21,141 bases of DNA from Acinetobacter sp. (GTDB taxonomy: Bacteria; Pseudomonadota; Gammaproteobacteria; Pseudomonadales; Moraxellaceae), in assembly GCA_030523805.1 (NCBI GenBank), contig JAUNHS010000020.1, forward strand, positions 1 through 21,141, written 5' to 3'. Positions 7,422 to 15,769 of the stretch are shown here, one piece after another. The notes beneath the pieces were generated by a model. That model saw only the letters and a program-made list of their open reading frames with translations, was not told the DNA's origin and did not search any database. Both the position numbers and the translations under genes were made by a program. Every line of letters starts with the position of its first letter. Position 1 is the stretch's first letter.

Positions 7422-8336
7422 ATGAGCCATATTTCCGTATTATTGCATGAAACTGTAGATGCCGTTTTAGCAGGCCGTCATACAGGTATTTTTGTAGATG
7501 CCACCTTTGGACGTGGTGGACACACACGTCAATTATTGGCTCAGTTAGATGCACACGCTCAAGTGATTGCTTTTGATAAAGACCCACAAGCCATTGCTGT
7601 GGCAGAGCAGTTGGCAGCGGAAGATGCTCGCTTTCGTATTGTACACGCCAGTTTTGCAGAGTTAAAAACTGCTTTGGCTCAATTAGGCATTACACACGTT
7701 GATGGTGTGATGGCAGATTTAGGTGTGTCATCGCCACAGTTAGACCAAGCAGAGCGTGGCTTTAGCTTTATGCACGATGGCGATTTGGATATGCGTATGG
7801 ACAATTCGCAAGGTCTTACCGCAGCACAATGGCTTCAGCAGATTGATGAAACGGCATTGGCAGATATTATTTTTAAATATGGCGAAGAGCGTTATAGCCG
7901 CCGCATTGCCAAAGCGATTAAGCAAGCGGGCGATATTCAAACCACATTGCAATTGGCTGACATTGTGAAAGCCGCACACCCCAAATGGGAAAAGCATAAA
8001 CACCCAGCAACTCGCACCTTCCAAGCCATTCGTATTGCGATTAATCAAGAATTGGACGATGTAGAGCAATTTTTACCACAAGCTGTAGATGTATTGGCAG
8101 AGCATGGGCGTTTGGCTGTGATTAGCTTTCATTCTTTGGAAGATCGTTTAATCAAACAATTCATTCAAACTGAATCTAGTTTTGCTGAAGATACAGGTTG
8201 GGGCTTGCCACAAGCACAGCAAGATACACGTCGCTTGAAAAAAATTGATCGAATTAAAGCCAGCGAACAAGAAGTCAAACAAAATCCCCGTGCGAGAAGT
8301 GCGTGGTTACGTGTTGCAGAGAGAAGAATGCCATGA
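7422..8336 (+). CDS. rsmH: 16S rRNA (cytosine(1402)-N(4))-methyltransferase RsmH
   Basis: Also called MraW. It methylates N4 of C1402 in the decoding centre of 16S rRNA, with S-adenosylmethionine as donor. The protein has 304 residues (E. coli 313). The cofactor loop is FVDATFGRGGH at residues 24-34. Other family blocks are MADLGVSSPQLD, LDMRMDNSQG, RTFQAIRIAINQEL and ISFHSLEDRLIKQF. I chose the ATG at 7422 because MSHISVLLHETV is where RsmH homologues normally begin. GTG at 7401 and ATG at 7407 are in frame; none of the three has a strong ribosome site. It is the first gene of the dcw block. No mraZ precedes it, and its stop overlaps ftsL by 4 bp (ATGA). Confidence 0.95.
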   Translation: MSHISVLLHETVDAVLAGRHTGIFVDATFGRGGHTRQLLAQLDAHAQVIAFDKDPQAIAVAEQLAAEDARFRIVHASFAELKTALAQLGITHVDGVMADLGVSSPQLDQAERGFSFMHDGDLDMRMDNSQGLTAAQWLQQIDETALADIIFKYGEERYSRRIAKAIKQAGDIQTTLQLADIVKAAHPKWEKHKHPATRTFQAIRIAINQELDDVEQFLPQAVDVLAEHGRLAVISFHSLEDRLIKQFIQTESSFAEDTGWGLPQAQQDTRRLKKIDRIKASEQEVKQNPRARSAWLRVAERRMP

Positions 8337-8929
8337 CCCAACATTCACCAAATCCACAGCAAACCGACACCGTTGCAGATGAGCAAATGACCATGAGCGA
8401 AGAGCAATCATCTCAAGCACAAAATGATGTGCTTGATGAAGCTCAGCCGCAATCTGGTAAAACGACACCGAAAAAATCTGTAAAAAAAATGTACAAAGCT
8501 GTGAAGCAACGCATTACGCAAAGTTTGCCTAAAGATGGCGATGATACAGCGAATGAAGCAACATCTGATGAATTTGCACAGCATTCTGGCTACAGTGTGC
8601 CATGGTACAATCATGCGTATATGACGTATAGCATTTATGTATTGATGCTATTGAGTTTAATGTTGGGTGCATTGATGGTCATTTCTAATAGCCATCATTA
8701 TCGTACCGAATATCAGCGTTTGTATAAGGCGAAGCAAGAAACCCGAGAATTAGATATAGAATGGGGCAAAATGCTGATTGAAAAGCAAACTTTTGGTTCA
8801 AGTGGGCAAATTGCCGCACGAGCAACGCATCAGTTGAATATGTACCTGCCACGCAGTGATCAGCGTGTATTGGTTACGTTCAATGATGAGAATGGACAAT
8901 TACCACAAGTTTCACCAAAGGCACAGTGA
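8333..8929 (+). CDS. ftsL: Cell division protein FtsL with a long cytoplasmic N-terminus
   Basis: Bitopic divisome protein that forms a complex with FtsB and FtsQ and helps activate FtsWI. The family is poorly conserved in sequence; the call rests on position between rsmH and ftsI plus topology. There is one membrane helix at about residues 97-118 (SIYVLMLLSLMLGALMVI). A predicted periplasmic coiled coil follows (YRTEYQRLYKAKQETRELDIEWGKMLIEKQTF) and then the R-A-T-x-x-L-x-M-x-L-P block common in FtsL. The 96-residue cytoplasmic part is much longer than the roughly 34 residues of E. coli FtsL. It is Gln/Glu-rich at first and then has a Lys-rich patch (TTPKKSVKKMYKAVKQR). The start at 8333 overlaps the rsmH stop as ATGA, with GAGAG upstream. 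Confidence 0.88.
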   Translation: MTQHSPNPQQTDTVADEQMTMSEEQSSQAQNDVLDEAQPQSGKTTPKKSVKKMYKAVKQRITQSLPKDGDDTANEATSDEFAQHSGYSVPWYNHAYMTYSIYVLMLLSLMLGALMVISNSHHYRTEYQRLYKAKQETRELDIEWGKMLIEKQTFGSSGQIAARATHQLNMYLPRSDQRVLVTFNDENGQLPQVSPKAQ

Positions 8930-8939
8930 GAATAATACA

Positions 8940-10835
8940 ATGGAATCAAATAATACGCTTAATAAAATTGGGGCAACGGTAAAAAGTTGGTTTAAAACTG
9001 AACGTGTGGGCGATGATCGGTATTATGTAGATAAATTACGTTTCCGTATCATTTGGTTTGTGATGGCAGGTGCATTGGTTGGGGTTTTAGCCGAAGGTTA
9101 TTCTGTACAAATTTTAGATAAATATGCTGCCAAATTAAAAGTTGATGACCAAATTGTTCGCCGTGAAGTTACTAAAGCACAGCGTGGTATGTTGCAAGAC
9201 CGTAATGGCGTGCCTTTAGCTATTAGCTCACCTGTGATGACGGTATTTATTGATCCAAAATATTATTTTGAACAGCAAAAAGCCCGTAATGATGCTCGTG
9301 CGAAATTTGCCGCCAATGAAGCCGACCGTGTGGCACGCCGTGATATTAAAATCAATTTAGATTTAGAGCCATTGGCACGGATTTTAAAAATTGATTTGAG
9401 CAAATTGCTACAAGATATGCAAACGCAGCATTTAAAAGGTAGCCGATATTTTGTGCTGAAGCGAGAAGTTTCACCACAAGATGTAGATGCGATTATGGCT
9501 TATGACATTGCTGGGGTAGGGCGTGAAGTGGATTACAAGCGTTATTATCCACAAGCTCAAGCCAATGCACAAATTGTAGGTATGACCAATAGCAGTGGCG
9601 AAGGCATTGAAGGTTTGGAAAAACAGCTCAATGAGCGATTGGAAGGTGCTGATGGAATTGCTTATGTGTCTAAAGACAAATTGGGCAATCCAATTCGTGT
9701 AGAAAGCATTGAGCAAGAAGAAAAAGTTGGCGAAAATATTAGCCTGAGTTTAGATGCACGTTTACAATATATTTTGTATAGAGAATTGGCACGAGCAGGG
9801 ACAGAGCATAAAGCTGTGTATGCAAGTGGCGTGGCTGTAGATGTGAAAACAGGCGAAATTTTAGCCATGAATACTTGGCCATCGTACAATCCAAATGATA
9901 AGAAGAGCCGTAGCAATATTGCAAATAAACGTAACCGTGGTGCTGTGGATCAGTTTGAACCAGGTTCGGCAATGAAGCCATTAACCGTTGCCATGGGTTT
10001 AAGCACAGGCAAATATACGCCAAATAGTGTGATTAATACTGCACCTGGTAAGCTGACATTGGGTACATATACCATCAGCGATGGGCGAGATTTTGGTGCA
10101 TTGTCTCTGACCAATATTATTGTAAAATCATCAAACGTGGGTGTAGTAAAAATTGCACTTGCTGAACCACTCAAAACCTTGCCATTATTTTATCGTAAGT
10201 TAGGTTTTGGTGAAGTTACTGCTACAGGCTTAACAGGTGAAACAAAAGGTTCATTGCAACGAGAATCCAACTGGACACGCTCTACAGTGGGAACAATGGC
10301 GTATGGCTATGGTGTAAACGTAACTTTATTGCAAATGGTACAAGCCTATGCCATTTTGGGTAATGGTGGTGTGAAAGTGCCATTAAGCATTTACAAAGTA
10401 AACCAAGCACCCAAAGGCGAACAATTGATTGATCCAAAAGTTGCCGAGCAAGTGGTTTTAATGATGGAAAAAGCTACGCAAAAAGGTGGCACAGGTGAGC
10501 GAGCCAGCGTACAAGGCTATCGTATTGCAGGTAAAACAGGTACAGCACGCAAAGTCCGTGATGATGGTAAAGGCTATTATAACGACCAACACCGTGCAGT
10601 ATTTGCTGGTGTTGCTCCAGTAAGCAATCCACGCATTGCTATGGTTATCGTGGTAGATAACCCGAAAGGACAATATTACGGTAGTGTGGTGGCTGCTCCA
10701 ATTTTCTCTAAATTTATGCACGAATCATTGCGTTTATTGAAAGTCCCATCAGACAAACGCATTGTAAGTGAAGATGAAACAAGCAGTGCTAAAAAAGAGC
10801 CTGCTAAAGATAAAAGTAAGGAAAAGAGAGATTAA
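8940..10835 (+). CDS. ftsI: Peptidoglycan D,D-transpeptidase FtsI (PBP3)
   Basis: Septal class B penicillin-binding protein that crosslinks peptidoglycan at the division site with FtsW; a beta-lactam target. The protein has 631 residues (E. coli 588). It has a cytoplasmic tail of about 37 residues, a membrane helix at about 38-59 and a pedestal domain containing RGMLQDRNGVPLA. The transpeptidase domain carries S343-A-M-K346 (nucleophile and base), S397-S-N399 and K532-T-G. The C-terminus ends in a Ser/Lys/Glu-rich tail (SSAKKEPAKDKSKEKRD). The ATG at 8940 lies 10 bp after the ftsL stop, with GTGAG upstream. The frame is open further back into ftsL, but that extension has no sensible sequence. 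murE begins 3 bp after the stop. Confidence 0.97.
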   Translation: MESNNTLNKIGATVKSWFKTERVGDDRYYVDKLRFRIIWFVMAGALVGVLAEGYSVQILDKYAAKLKVDDQIVRREVTKAQRGMLQDRNGVPLAISSPVMTVFIDPKYYFEQQKARNDARAKFAANEADRVARRDIKINLDLEPLARILKIDLSKLLQDMQTQHLKGSRYFVLKREVSPQDVDAIMAYDIAGVGREVDYKRYYPQAQANAQIVGMTNSSGEGIEGLEKQLNERLEGADGIAYVSKDKLGNPIRVESIEQEEKVGENISLSLDARLQYILYRELARAGTEHKAVYASGVAVDVKTGEILAMNTWPSYNPNDKKSRSNIANKRNRGAVDQFEPGSAMKPLTVAMGLSTGKYTPNSVINTAPGKLTLGTYTISDGRDFGALSLTNIIVKSSNVGVVKIALAEPLKTLPLFYRKLGFGEVTATGLTGETKGSLQRESNWTRSTVGTMAYGYGVNVTLLQMVQAYAILGNGGVKVPLSIYKVNQAPKGEQLIDPKVAEQVVLMMEKATQKGGTGERASVQGYRIAGKTGTARKVRDDGKGYYNDQHRAVFAGVAPVSNPRIAMVIVVDNPKGQYYGSVVAAPIFSKFMHESLRLLKVPSDKRIVSEDETSSAKKEPAKDKSKEKRD

Positions 10836-10838
10836 AAT

Positions 10839-12362
10839 ATGAATATTGTTAATTTCGCACAAATTTATCCTGCTGCGGCATCGGTTGCATGGGCAACACA
10901 AGCATTTACAGGCTTTAATTTGGATAGCCGTAAAGTAGAGCAAGGTCAAATTTTTGTGGCAACCTATGGCTATTCAGAACAGCCTTTAGACGTGATTCAA
11001 GCCTATGTGGAACAAGCCCTAGCTGCAGGTGCAGTAGGTGTTGTTACGGAAATCAAAGCATTACTCACACATTTTCCGACTGCCATTTATGTAGAAAATG
11101 TGCGACAAGTTTTAGGTGTTTGGCAACGTGATTTTTTACAAGCCCAATCGGCACAAGTTTTAGCTCGTGCTGTTGCCGTTACAGGGACGAATGGTAAAAC
11201 CACAGTTTCACGCTTGATTGCAGAATTATTAACGTTACTTGGTCAGCCTACAGCAGTGATGGGAACGACAGGCAATGGGATTTTGCCGAACCTTACACCA
11301 TCTACACATACCACGTTAGAAGGCATTCAATTACAAAATGCAATTTATCGTTATAGTCAAGATGGGGCGAAATTTGTTGCTTTAGAAGCCAGCTCGCACG
11401 GTTTAGATCAAGGGCGTTTGGCAGGTACGCAGATTGAAGTGGCGAGTTTTACCAATTTAAGTCGTGATCATTTGGATTATCATGGCGATTTGCAAGAATA
11501 TGCCCAAGCCAAAGCGAAATTATTCCAATTTGAAAGTTTGAAAACAGCGATTATTCATCAAGATGTTGATTTTGCTGATATGATGATTGCTGCTGCACAA
11601 GCCAATCCATCTCAACCACAGATTTTACGTTATTCTACACAGCAAGCGACGGATTATTGGGTATCCGATGTAACTTTTAGCTTGCAAGGGGCGAGTTTTA
11701 CCTTGCACAGTCCACAGGGTGAATTTCAGGTGCATAGCCCATTATTAGGCAAATTTAATGTGGAAAATTTATTGGCCGCCGTGGTGAGCGTGGAGCAATT
11801 AGGTTTTGCATTAAGCGACATTGTGGAGAAAATTCCACAATTACACGGTGCAGCAGGGCGAATGCAAACCATTAGTGGGCAAAATGCAGGCAAAGATGCG
11901 TTATTTATCGTGGATTATGCTCACACGCCAGATGCTTTAGAGCAAGTTTTACGCAGTTTACGCCATCATGTTACAGGGAAATTGTGGGCAGTATTTGGTT
12001 GTGGTGGCGACCGAGATCGTGGTAAACGTCCATTAATGACACAAGTGGCTTTAGACTATGCCGATCAAGTGATTTTAACTGCTGATAATCCACGCACTGA
12101 AAATTTAGAACAAATTTTGCAAGATATGGTGCAAGGTATTGATTTAACTGGATTTGATGTGCAACAAATTGCTGACCGCCGTGAAGCGATTAAATTTGCT
12201 GTGCAACACGCTCAAGCTGGCGATATTGTGGTTATCGCAGGTAAAGGGCATGAAAATTATCAAGAAATTGATGGCGTGCGTCATTGGTTTGATGATGTGG
12301 TTGAAGTGCAAGGTGCATTGCAACAATTATCTCACCCAACGCCACCCACACAAACCGCATAA
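10839..12362 (+). CDS. murE: UDP-N-acetylmuramoyl-L-alanyl-D-glutamate--2,6-diaminopimelate ligase
   Basis: Cytoplasmic Mur ligase that adds the third residue of the stem peptide, using ATP. The protein has 507 residues (E. coli 495). The N-terminal UDP-binding domain includes FNLDSRKVEQGQIFVA. The ATP loop is TGTNGKTT at 115-122. The central domain has STHTTLEGIQLQ and EASSHGLDQGR, and the C-terminal domain has IVDYAHTPDALE. The DNPR motif begins at D416; it distinguishes ligases that add meso-diaminopimelate from those adding lysine, as expected for a Gram-negative wall. The ATG has GAGAG 8 nt upstream and lies 3 bp after ftsI; murF follows after 15 bp. Confidence 0.97.
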   Translation: MNIVNFAQIYPAAASVAWATQAFTGFNLDSRKVEQGQIFVATYGYSEQPLDVIQAYVEQALAAGAVGVVTEIKALLTHFPTAIYVENVRQVLGVWQRDFLQAQSAQVLARAVAVTGTNGKTTVSRLIAELLTLLGQPTAVMGTTGNGILPNLTPSTHTTLEGIQLQNAIYRYSQDGAKFVALEASSHGLDQGRLAGTQIEVASFTNLSRDHLDYHGDLQEYAQAKAKLFQFESLKTAIIHQDVDFADMMIAAAQANPSQPQILRYSTQQATDYWVSDVTFSLQGASFTLHSPQGEFQVHSPLLGKFNVENLLAAVVSVEQLGFALSDIVEKIPQLHGAAGRMQTISGQNAGKDALFIVDYAHTPDALEQVLRSLRHHVTGKLWAVFGCGGDRDRGKRPLMTQVALDYADQVILTADNPRTENLEQILQDMVQGIDLTGFDVQQIADRREAIKFAVQHAQAGDIVVIAGKGHENYQEIDGVRHWFDDVVEVQGALQQLSHPTPPTQTA

Positions 12363-12377
12363 ATTTAGAGAAACAAT

Positions 12378-13787
12378 ATGCATACATCAACAACGAGTAC
12401 TACGCCACTAGACCCTTGGTCTAGCCAGCATTTACAACACGCCAGCCAAGGGCAATGGTATCAGCAATACGCACCACAACAAGCCATTCAACGCATTGTT
12501 ACCGATTCACGCCAAGCCCAAGCAGGCGATGCGTTTTTAGCCTTAAAAGGTGAACGTTTTGACGCTCACGATTTTGTCGCGAATGTTGCCGCACAAGGAG
12601 CAAGTTGTGTGATTGTGGAACGTGCCATTGATGGTATCAATATTCCACAACTTATCGTTGATGATACACGCTTGGCTTTGGGGCGTTTAGGGGCGTATCG
12701 TCGCCAAGAATGCCAACAATTACAAGTAGTTGCACTCACAGGCAGTAGTGGTAAAACCACAACCAAAGAAATGCTCGGCAGTATTTTTGCTCAATTGGGC
12801 GAAACTTTAATTACTCGTGGCAATCTCAATAATGATTTGGGCGTGCCAATGATGTTATTGGAATTACGTCAAGACTACCGTTATGCAGTGTTTGAATTGG
12901 GTGCAAACCATCAAGGCGAAATTGATTACACAGCGAATTTGGTACAGCCTGATGTGGCAGGTGTGATTAATATTGGCACGGCACATTTGGGCGAGTTTGG
13001 TGGTCGTGAAGGCATTTGTCGTGCAAAATCAGAGATTTATACGCATTTAACCGCTGATGATACGGCAATTATTCCACACGCTGATGAATTTGCTGCAACT
13101 TTAGCTCAAGCAGCACAAGCATCGTCTGCAAAATGCTTGAGTTTTGGTCAAGGTGGCGATGTCTATGCGGAAAATATTGAATTATTTGCTCAATCATCAC
13201 GCTTTGATTTGCATACGCCACAAGGTGTGGTGGCGATTGAATTGCCTTTTGCAGGCGAGCATAATGTGCATAATGCCGAAGCAGCAGCCAGTTTTGCTTT
13301 AGCGTTGGGCTTGAGTTTGGAGCAAATTCAAACAGGTTTAGCTCATGCCAAAGGGGCAAAAGGGCGATTAAACTTTATTCAAAAAAATCATTATACCTTG
13401 ATTGATGATACTTATAATGCCAATCCAACGTCTATGCGTGCAGCGGCTGATGTGTTGTGTCAGCAAGATGGCGTGAAAATCATGGTCATTGGCGATATAG
13501 GTGAATTGGGCGATGAAGCAGAAGCTGAACATTTTGCTTTAGGGCGTGATTTGGTGCAAAAGCCGTTGGATTATTTAATCAGCGTTGGCGAATTTGCACA
13601 CATCACACAGCAAGGGGCAAATGTCGCTCATAGCTTTGCCTTTAGCGATCAAGCAACGGCATTGGCACATTTACAGCAAATTATTCAACCTTTGCAACAA
13701 AAACAACAACGCATATGTTTTCTTTTTAAAGGCTCTCGTTATACCCACATGGAGCATATGCTTGAACAACTTTTGGAGACACTATAG
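12378..13787 (+). CDS. murF: UDP-N-acetylmuramoyl-tripeptide--D-alanyl-D-alanine ligase
   Basis: Mur ligase that adds the D-Ala-D-Ala dipeptide, completing the cytoplasmic UDP-MurNAc-pentapeptide. The protein has 469 residues (E. coli 452). The N-terminal domain has the TDSRQAQAGDAFLALKGERF block, preceded by a Ser/Thr/Gln-rich stretch of about 35 residues. The ATP loop is TGSSGKTTTKE (G122-T128). Later blocks are RGNLNNDLGVPMMLLEL, ELGANHQGEI, GTAHLGEFGG and LIDDTYNANPTSM. The ATG has AGAG 7 nt upstream. Its TAG stop directly abuts the mraY ATG with no gap, so translation is almost certainly coupled. Confidence 0.97.
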   Translation: MHTSTTSTTPLDPWSSQHLQHASQGQWYQQYAPQQAIQRIVTDSRQAQAGDAFLALKGERFDAHDFVANVAAQGASCVIVERAIDGINIPQLIVDDTRLALGRLGAYRRQECQQLQVVALTGSSGKTTTKEMLGSIFAQLGETLITRGNLNNDLGVPMMLLELRQDYRYAVFELGANHQGEIDYTANLVQPDVAGVINIGTAHLGEFGGREGICRAKSEIYTHLTADDTAIIPHADEFAATLAQAAQASSAKCLSFGQGGDVYAENIELFAQSSRFDLHTPQGVVAIELPFAGEHNVHNAEAAASFALALGLSLEQIQTGLAHAKGAKGRLNFIQKNHYTLIDDTYNANPTSMRAAADVLCQQDGVKIMVIGDIGELGDEAEAEHFALGRDLVQKPLDYLISVGEFAHITQQGANVAHSFAFSDQATALAHLQQIIQPLQQKQQRICFLFKGSRYTHMEHMLEQLLETL

Positions 13788-14906
13788 ATGTTATTGTGGC
13801 TATTAGAACAACTGGCAAACTATCATAGTGCCTTTTCTGTTGTTCGCTATTTGAGCCTGCGTGCATTATTAAGCGTATTAACTGCACTTGGACTAGGTTT
13901 ATTGCTTGGCCCTGTGATGATTAATCGTTTGCGTGCATTAAAATATGGTCAAGCAGTGAGCAGTTTTGCTCCTGAAAACCATGCAGCTAAAATGGGTACA
14001 CCAACGATGGGCGGGATTTTAATCCTATTGTCTATTGGTATTAGCACCTTATTGTGGGCAGATTTAAGTAATCCTTATGTGTGGATTGTATTGGGCGTAA
14101 TGGTGATTTTTGGTGCAGTCGGCTGGGCAGATGACTGGATTAAAATCCGTTATAAAGACAATGCAGGTTTACCCGCACGCAAAAAATTCTTTTGGACTTC
14201 TGTCGGTGCATTAGGCGTGGGGATCAGTCTATACATCATTGCAGGGCAGCAGGATAATCCTGTGCATACCAGTAATATGCTAGATTTACTCATTCCATTC
14301 TTTAAGAATATTAGTATTCCGTTTTCAGCTGTGCCGTTGGGTTTAGCCTTTATTGCCTTTACTTATTTGGTGATTAATGGTGCATCTAATGCCGTGAATA
14401 TTACCGATGGTTTAGATGGTTTGGCGATTATGCCTGTCATTTTAGTGGCATCAGGTTTAGGCGTATTTGCCTATTTATCTGGCGATGTACGTTTTGCTGA
14501 TTATTTACATATTCCGTATGTTAAATATACATCAGAATTGGTAGTAATTTGCTCTGCGATGGTGGGGGCTGGTTTGGCATTTTTATGGTACAACGCACAC
14601 CCTGCAGAAGTCTTTATGGGCGATGTCGGTGCATTATCACTCGGTGCAGTGCTAGGCACAATTGCAGTCATGGTACGCCAAGAAATCGTATTTGCCATTA
14701 TGGGCGGTGTATTTGTTATGGAAGCAATTTCGGTATTCTTACAAATCGGTTCGCTCAAATTACGTAATAAACGTGTCTTCTTAATGGCACCATTACATCA
14801 TCATTACGAGAAAAAAGGGTGGAAAGAAACCAAAGTCGTGATTCGCTTTTGGATTGTAACCATTATTTTGGTAGTAATTGGCTTGATGACATTAAAATTG
14901 CGTTAA
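13788..14906 (+). CDS. mraY: Phospho-N-acetylmuramoyl-pentapeptide transferase
   Basis: Integral membrane enzyme that transfers phospho-MurNAc-pentapeptide to undecaprenyl phosphate, making lipid I. The protein has 372 residues with about ten hydrophobic segments (E. coli 360). Catalytic and Mg-binding motifs are intact: GWADDWIK with D115/D116, NITDGLDG at 204-211, and the HHH triad at 337-339 in [12 protein letters not shown]. The substrate-loop motif KMGTPTMGG is near the N-terminus. GGAG lies about 9 nt before the ATG, inside the end of murF. This is the last gene of the local dcw block. murD, ftsW and murG, which follow mraY in E. coli, are absent, and a strong terminator lies 34 bp downstream. 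Confidence 0.97.
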   Translation: MLLWLLEQLANYHSAFSVVRYLSLRALLSVLTALGLGLLLGPVMINRLRALKYGQAVSSFAPENHAAKMGTPTMGGILILLSIGISTLLWADLSNPYVWIVLGVMVIFGAVGWADDWIKIRYKDNAGLPARKKFFWTSVGALGVGISLYIIAGQQDNPVHTSNMLDLLIPFFKNISIPFSAVPLGLAFIAFTYLVINGASNAVNITDGLDGLAIMPVILVASGLGVFAYLSGDVRFADYLHIPYVKYTSELVVICSAMVGAGLAFLWYNAHPAEVFMGDVGALSLGAVLGTIAVMVRQEIVFAIMGGVFVMEAISVFLQIGSLKLRNKRVFLMAPLHHHYEKKGWKETKVVIRFWIVTIILVVIGLMTLKLR

Positions 14907-14924
14907 TCTATTGATTTAAAACGT

Positions 14925-14946
14925 TATTTTTTATTAATAAAAAATA
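14925..14946. repeat. 22-bp perfect palindrome of A/T bases
   Basis: The sequence is TATTTTTTATT followed by its exact inverted copy, centred between 14935 and 14936. Its right half overlaps the left arm of the mraY terminator. Confidence 0.6.
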
Positions 14947-14980
14947 GCCTAATATATTGATATTAGGCTATTTTTCTTTT
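14940..14980. terminator. Strong rho-independent terminator after mraY
   Basis: AAAAATAGCCTAATAT (14940-14955) pairs perfectly over 16 bp with its complement (14960-14975) around a 4-nt ATTG loop. The right arm ends in a T-run, with further T-rich sequence to 14980. It ends the dcw transcript. Confidence 0.92.
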
Positions 14981-15130
14981 TATTCATAATTTCTTCATAA
15001 AGGCATTTACTTGTAACAAATGATAAAGATATTTTAAAAAGTAACAAAATATTTGGCGAAAATATTACATAGTTCTTACAGACATTACGCCTTATAAACG
15101 TTATATTATTACCAAAGCAGATGTGAAGTC

Positions 15131-15180
15131 AAAGATCCTTCCTTCTACTTATTGGTTCGTAGATCTTTATTTAAAGGAAA
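15131..15180 (+). promoter_or_regulatory. Possible switch-like 5' leader of the small secreted-protein gene
   Basis: AAAGATC (15131-15137) can pair with GATCTTT (15162-15168). TTCCTT (15139-15144), in the loop of that stem, is the exact complement of the ribosome site AAGGAA (15174-15179). The two pairings cross each other, so they are mutually exclusive or form a pseudoknot: one leaves the ribosome site free, the other hides it. A -10-like TATATTATT is at 15102-15110 without a clear -35. Seen by eye only. Confidence 0.3.
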
Positions 15181-15185
15181 TAAAT

Positions 15186-15599
15186 ATGAAAACTTTAGCA
15201 AAAACAGTTACAACCGCAATGTTTGCAATGGGCTTAATGGCTGCAGCAGGCGTAGCTCAAGCAGAAACACAAGTAAAAGATCCGCAAAAAGCGGCAGCGG
15301 AAACGAAAAAAGTACGTTCGGTGAATTATACTTGTGATCAAGGCAAAAAAGTAAAAGTTCGCTATGGTTTTGACAAACAAGGCAACCCAACGTATGCAGA
15401 ATTTAAGTCAGATGGTAAGAAGCGTTTTATGCCATTAAACTTAAAGCATTCTAATGCAGCATCTACCACATTTGGCGATGAAAACTCATTCAACATGGGC
15501 TTAAGCAAACCAATTTCAGCGAAAAGCTATAAATCTGCCAATGCGTTGATTTTAGATCCAGCAAGCCAAATCCAGTACAAAAACTGTAAAGCACGTTAA
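15186..15599 (+). CDS. Small secreted MliC-like hypothetical protein
   Basis: A 137-residue exported protein. The signal peptide is MKTLAKTVTTAMFAMGLMA and onward, with probable cleavage after AQA (before ETQV). The mature part is Lys-rich and basic, with two cysteines: one near the start in NYTCDQGKKVKVRYGF and one just before the C-terminus in YKNCKAR. A C-x-x-G-x-x-V-x-V-x-Y opening, small beta-rich body and final Cys resemble the MliC/PliC lysozyme-inhibitor fold, where the two ends are joined by a disulfide. The resemblance is to the pattern only, so inhibitor function is a guess. I chose the ATG at 15186 (AAAGGAA upstream, clean signal peptide) over an in-frame start at 15123. It stands alone between two terminators. 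Confidence 0.75.
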   Translation: MKTLAKTVTTAMFAMGLMAAAGVAQAETQVKDPQKAAAETKKVRSVNYTCDQGKKVKVRYGFDKQGNPTYAEFKSDGKKRFMPLNLKHSNAASTTFGDENSFNMGLSKPISAKSYKSANALILDPASQIQYKNCKAR

Positions 15600-15609
15600 T
15601 TGCTGATTG

Positions 15610-15634
15610 GCTGATGAAGATAAACATCATCAGC
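15610..15634 (+). other. Hairpin after the MliC-like gene
   Basis: GCTGATGA (15610-15617) pairs with TCATCAGC (15627-15634) around a 9-nt loop. No T-run follows; the true terminator comes next. Confidence 0.5.
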
Positions 15635-15645
15635 ACCATACATTA

Positions 15646-15685
15646 AAAAATCACCATAATCAAACGGTTATGGTGATTTTTATTT
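15646..15685. terminator. Rho-independent terminator after the MliC-like gene
   Basis: AAAAATCACCATAA (15646-15659) pairs with TTATGGTGATTTTT (15668-15681) around an 8-nt loop. A/T-runs on both sides allow use in either direction. Confidence 0.88.
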
Positions 15686-15740
15686 TCTGTGTACGAGCAT
15701 AGGCGAACATGAGCAATCTATTGTACAATATCATTCATCT

Positions 15741-15746
15741 TATAAT
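15741..15746 (+). promoter_or_regulatory. -10 hexamer (TATAAT) ahead of the DMT transporter gene
   Basis: TATAAT lies 24 bp before the ATG at 15770. A good -35 at standard spacing is missing: TTGTAC at 15721 leaves only 14 bp. Confidence 0.35.
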
Positions 15747-15769
15747 TAAAAATCAATAGGTTGTCTCAG

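Noticed and set aside
8856..8939. Upstream extension of the ftsI frame into ftsL
   Set aside because: The added residues lack any FtsI-like sequence; ATG at 8940 has a suitable ribosome site and the normal N-terminal layout.
15123..15185. Longer start for the MliC-like protein
   Set aside because: It would bury the signal peptide behind 21 residues and ignores the strong AAAGGAA ribosome site before 15186.
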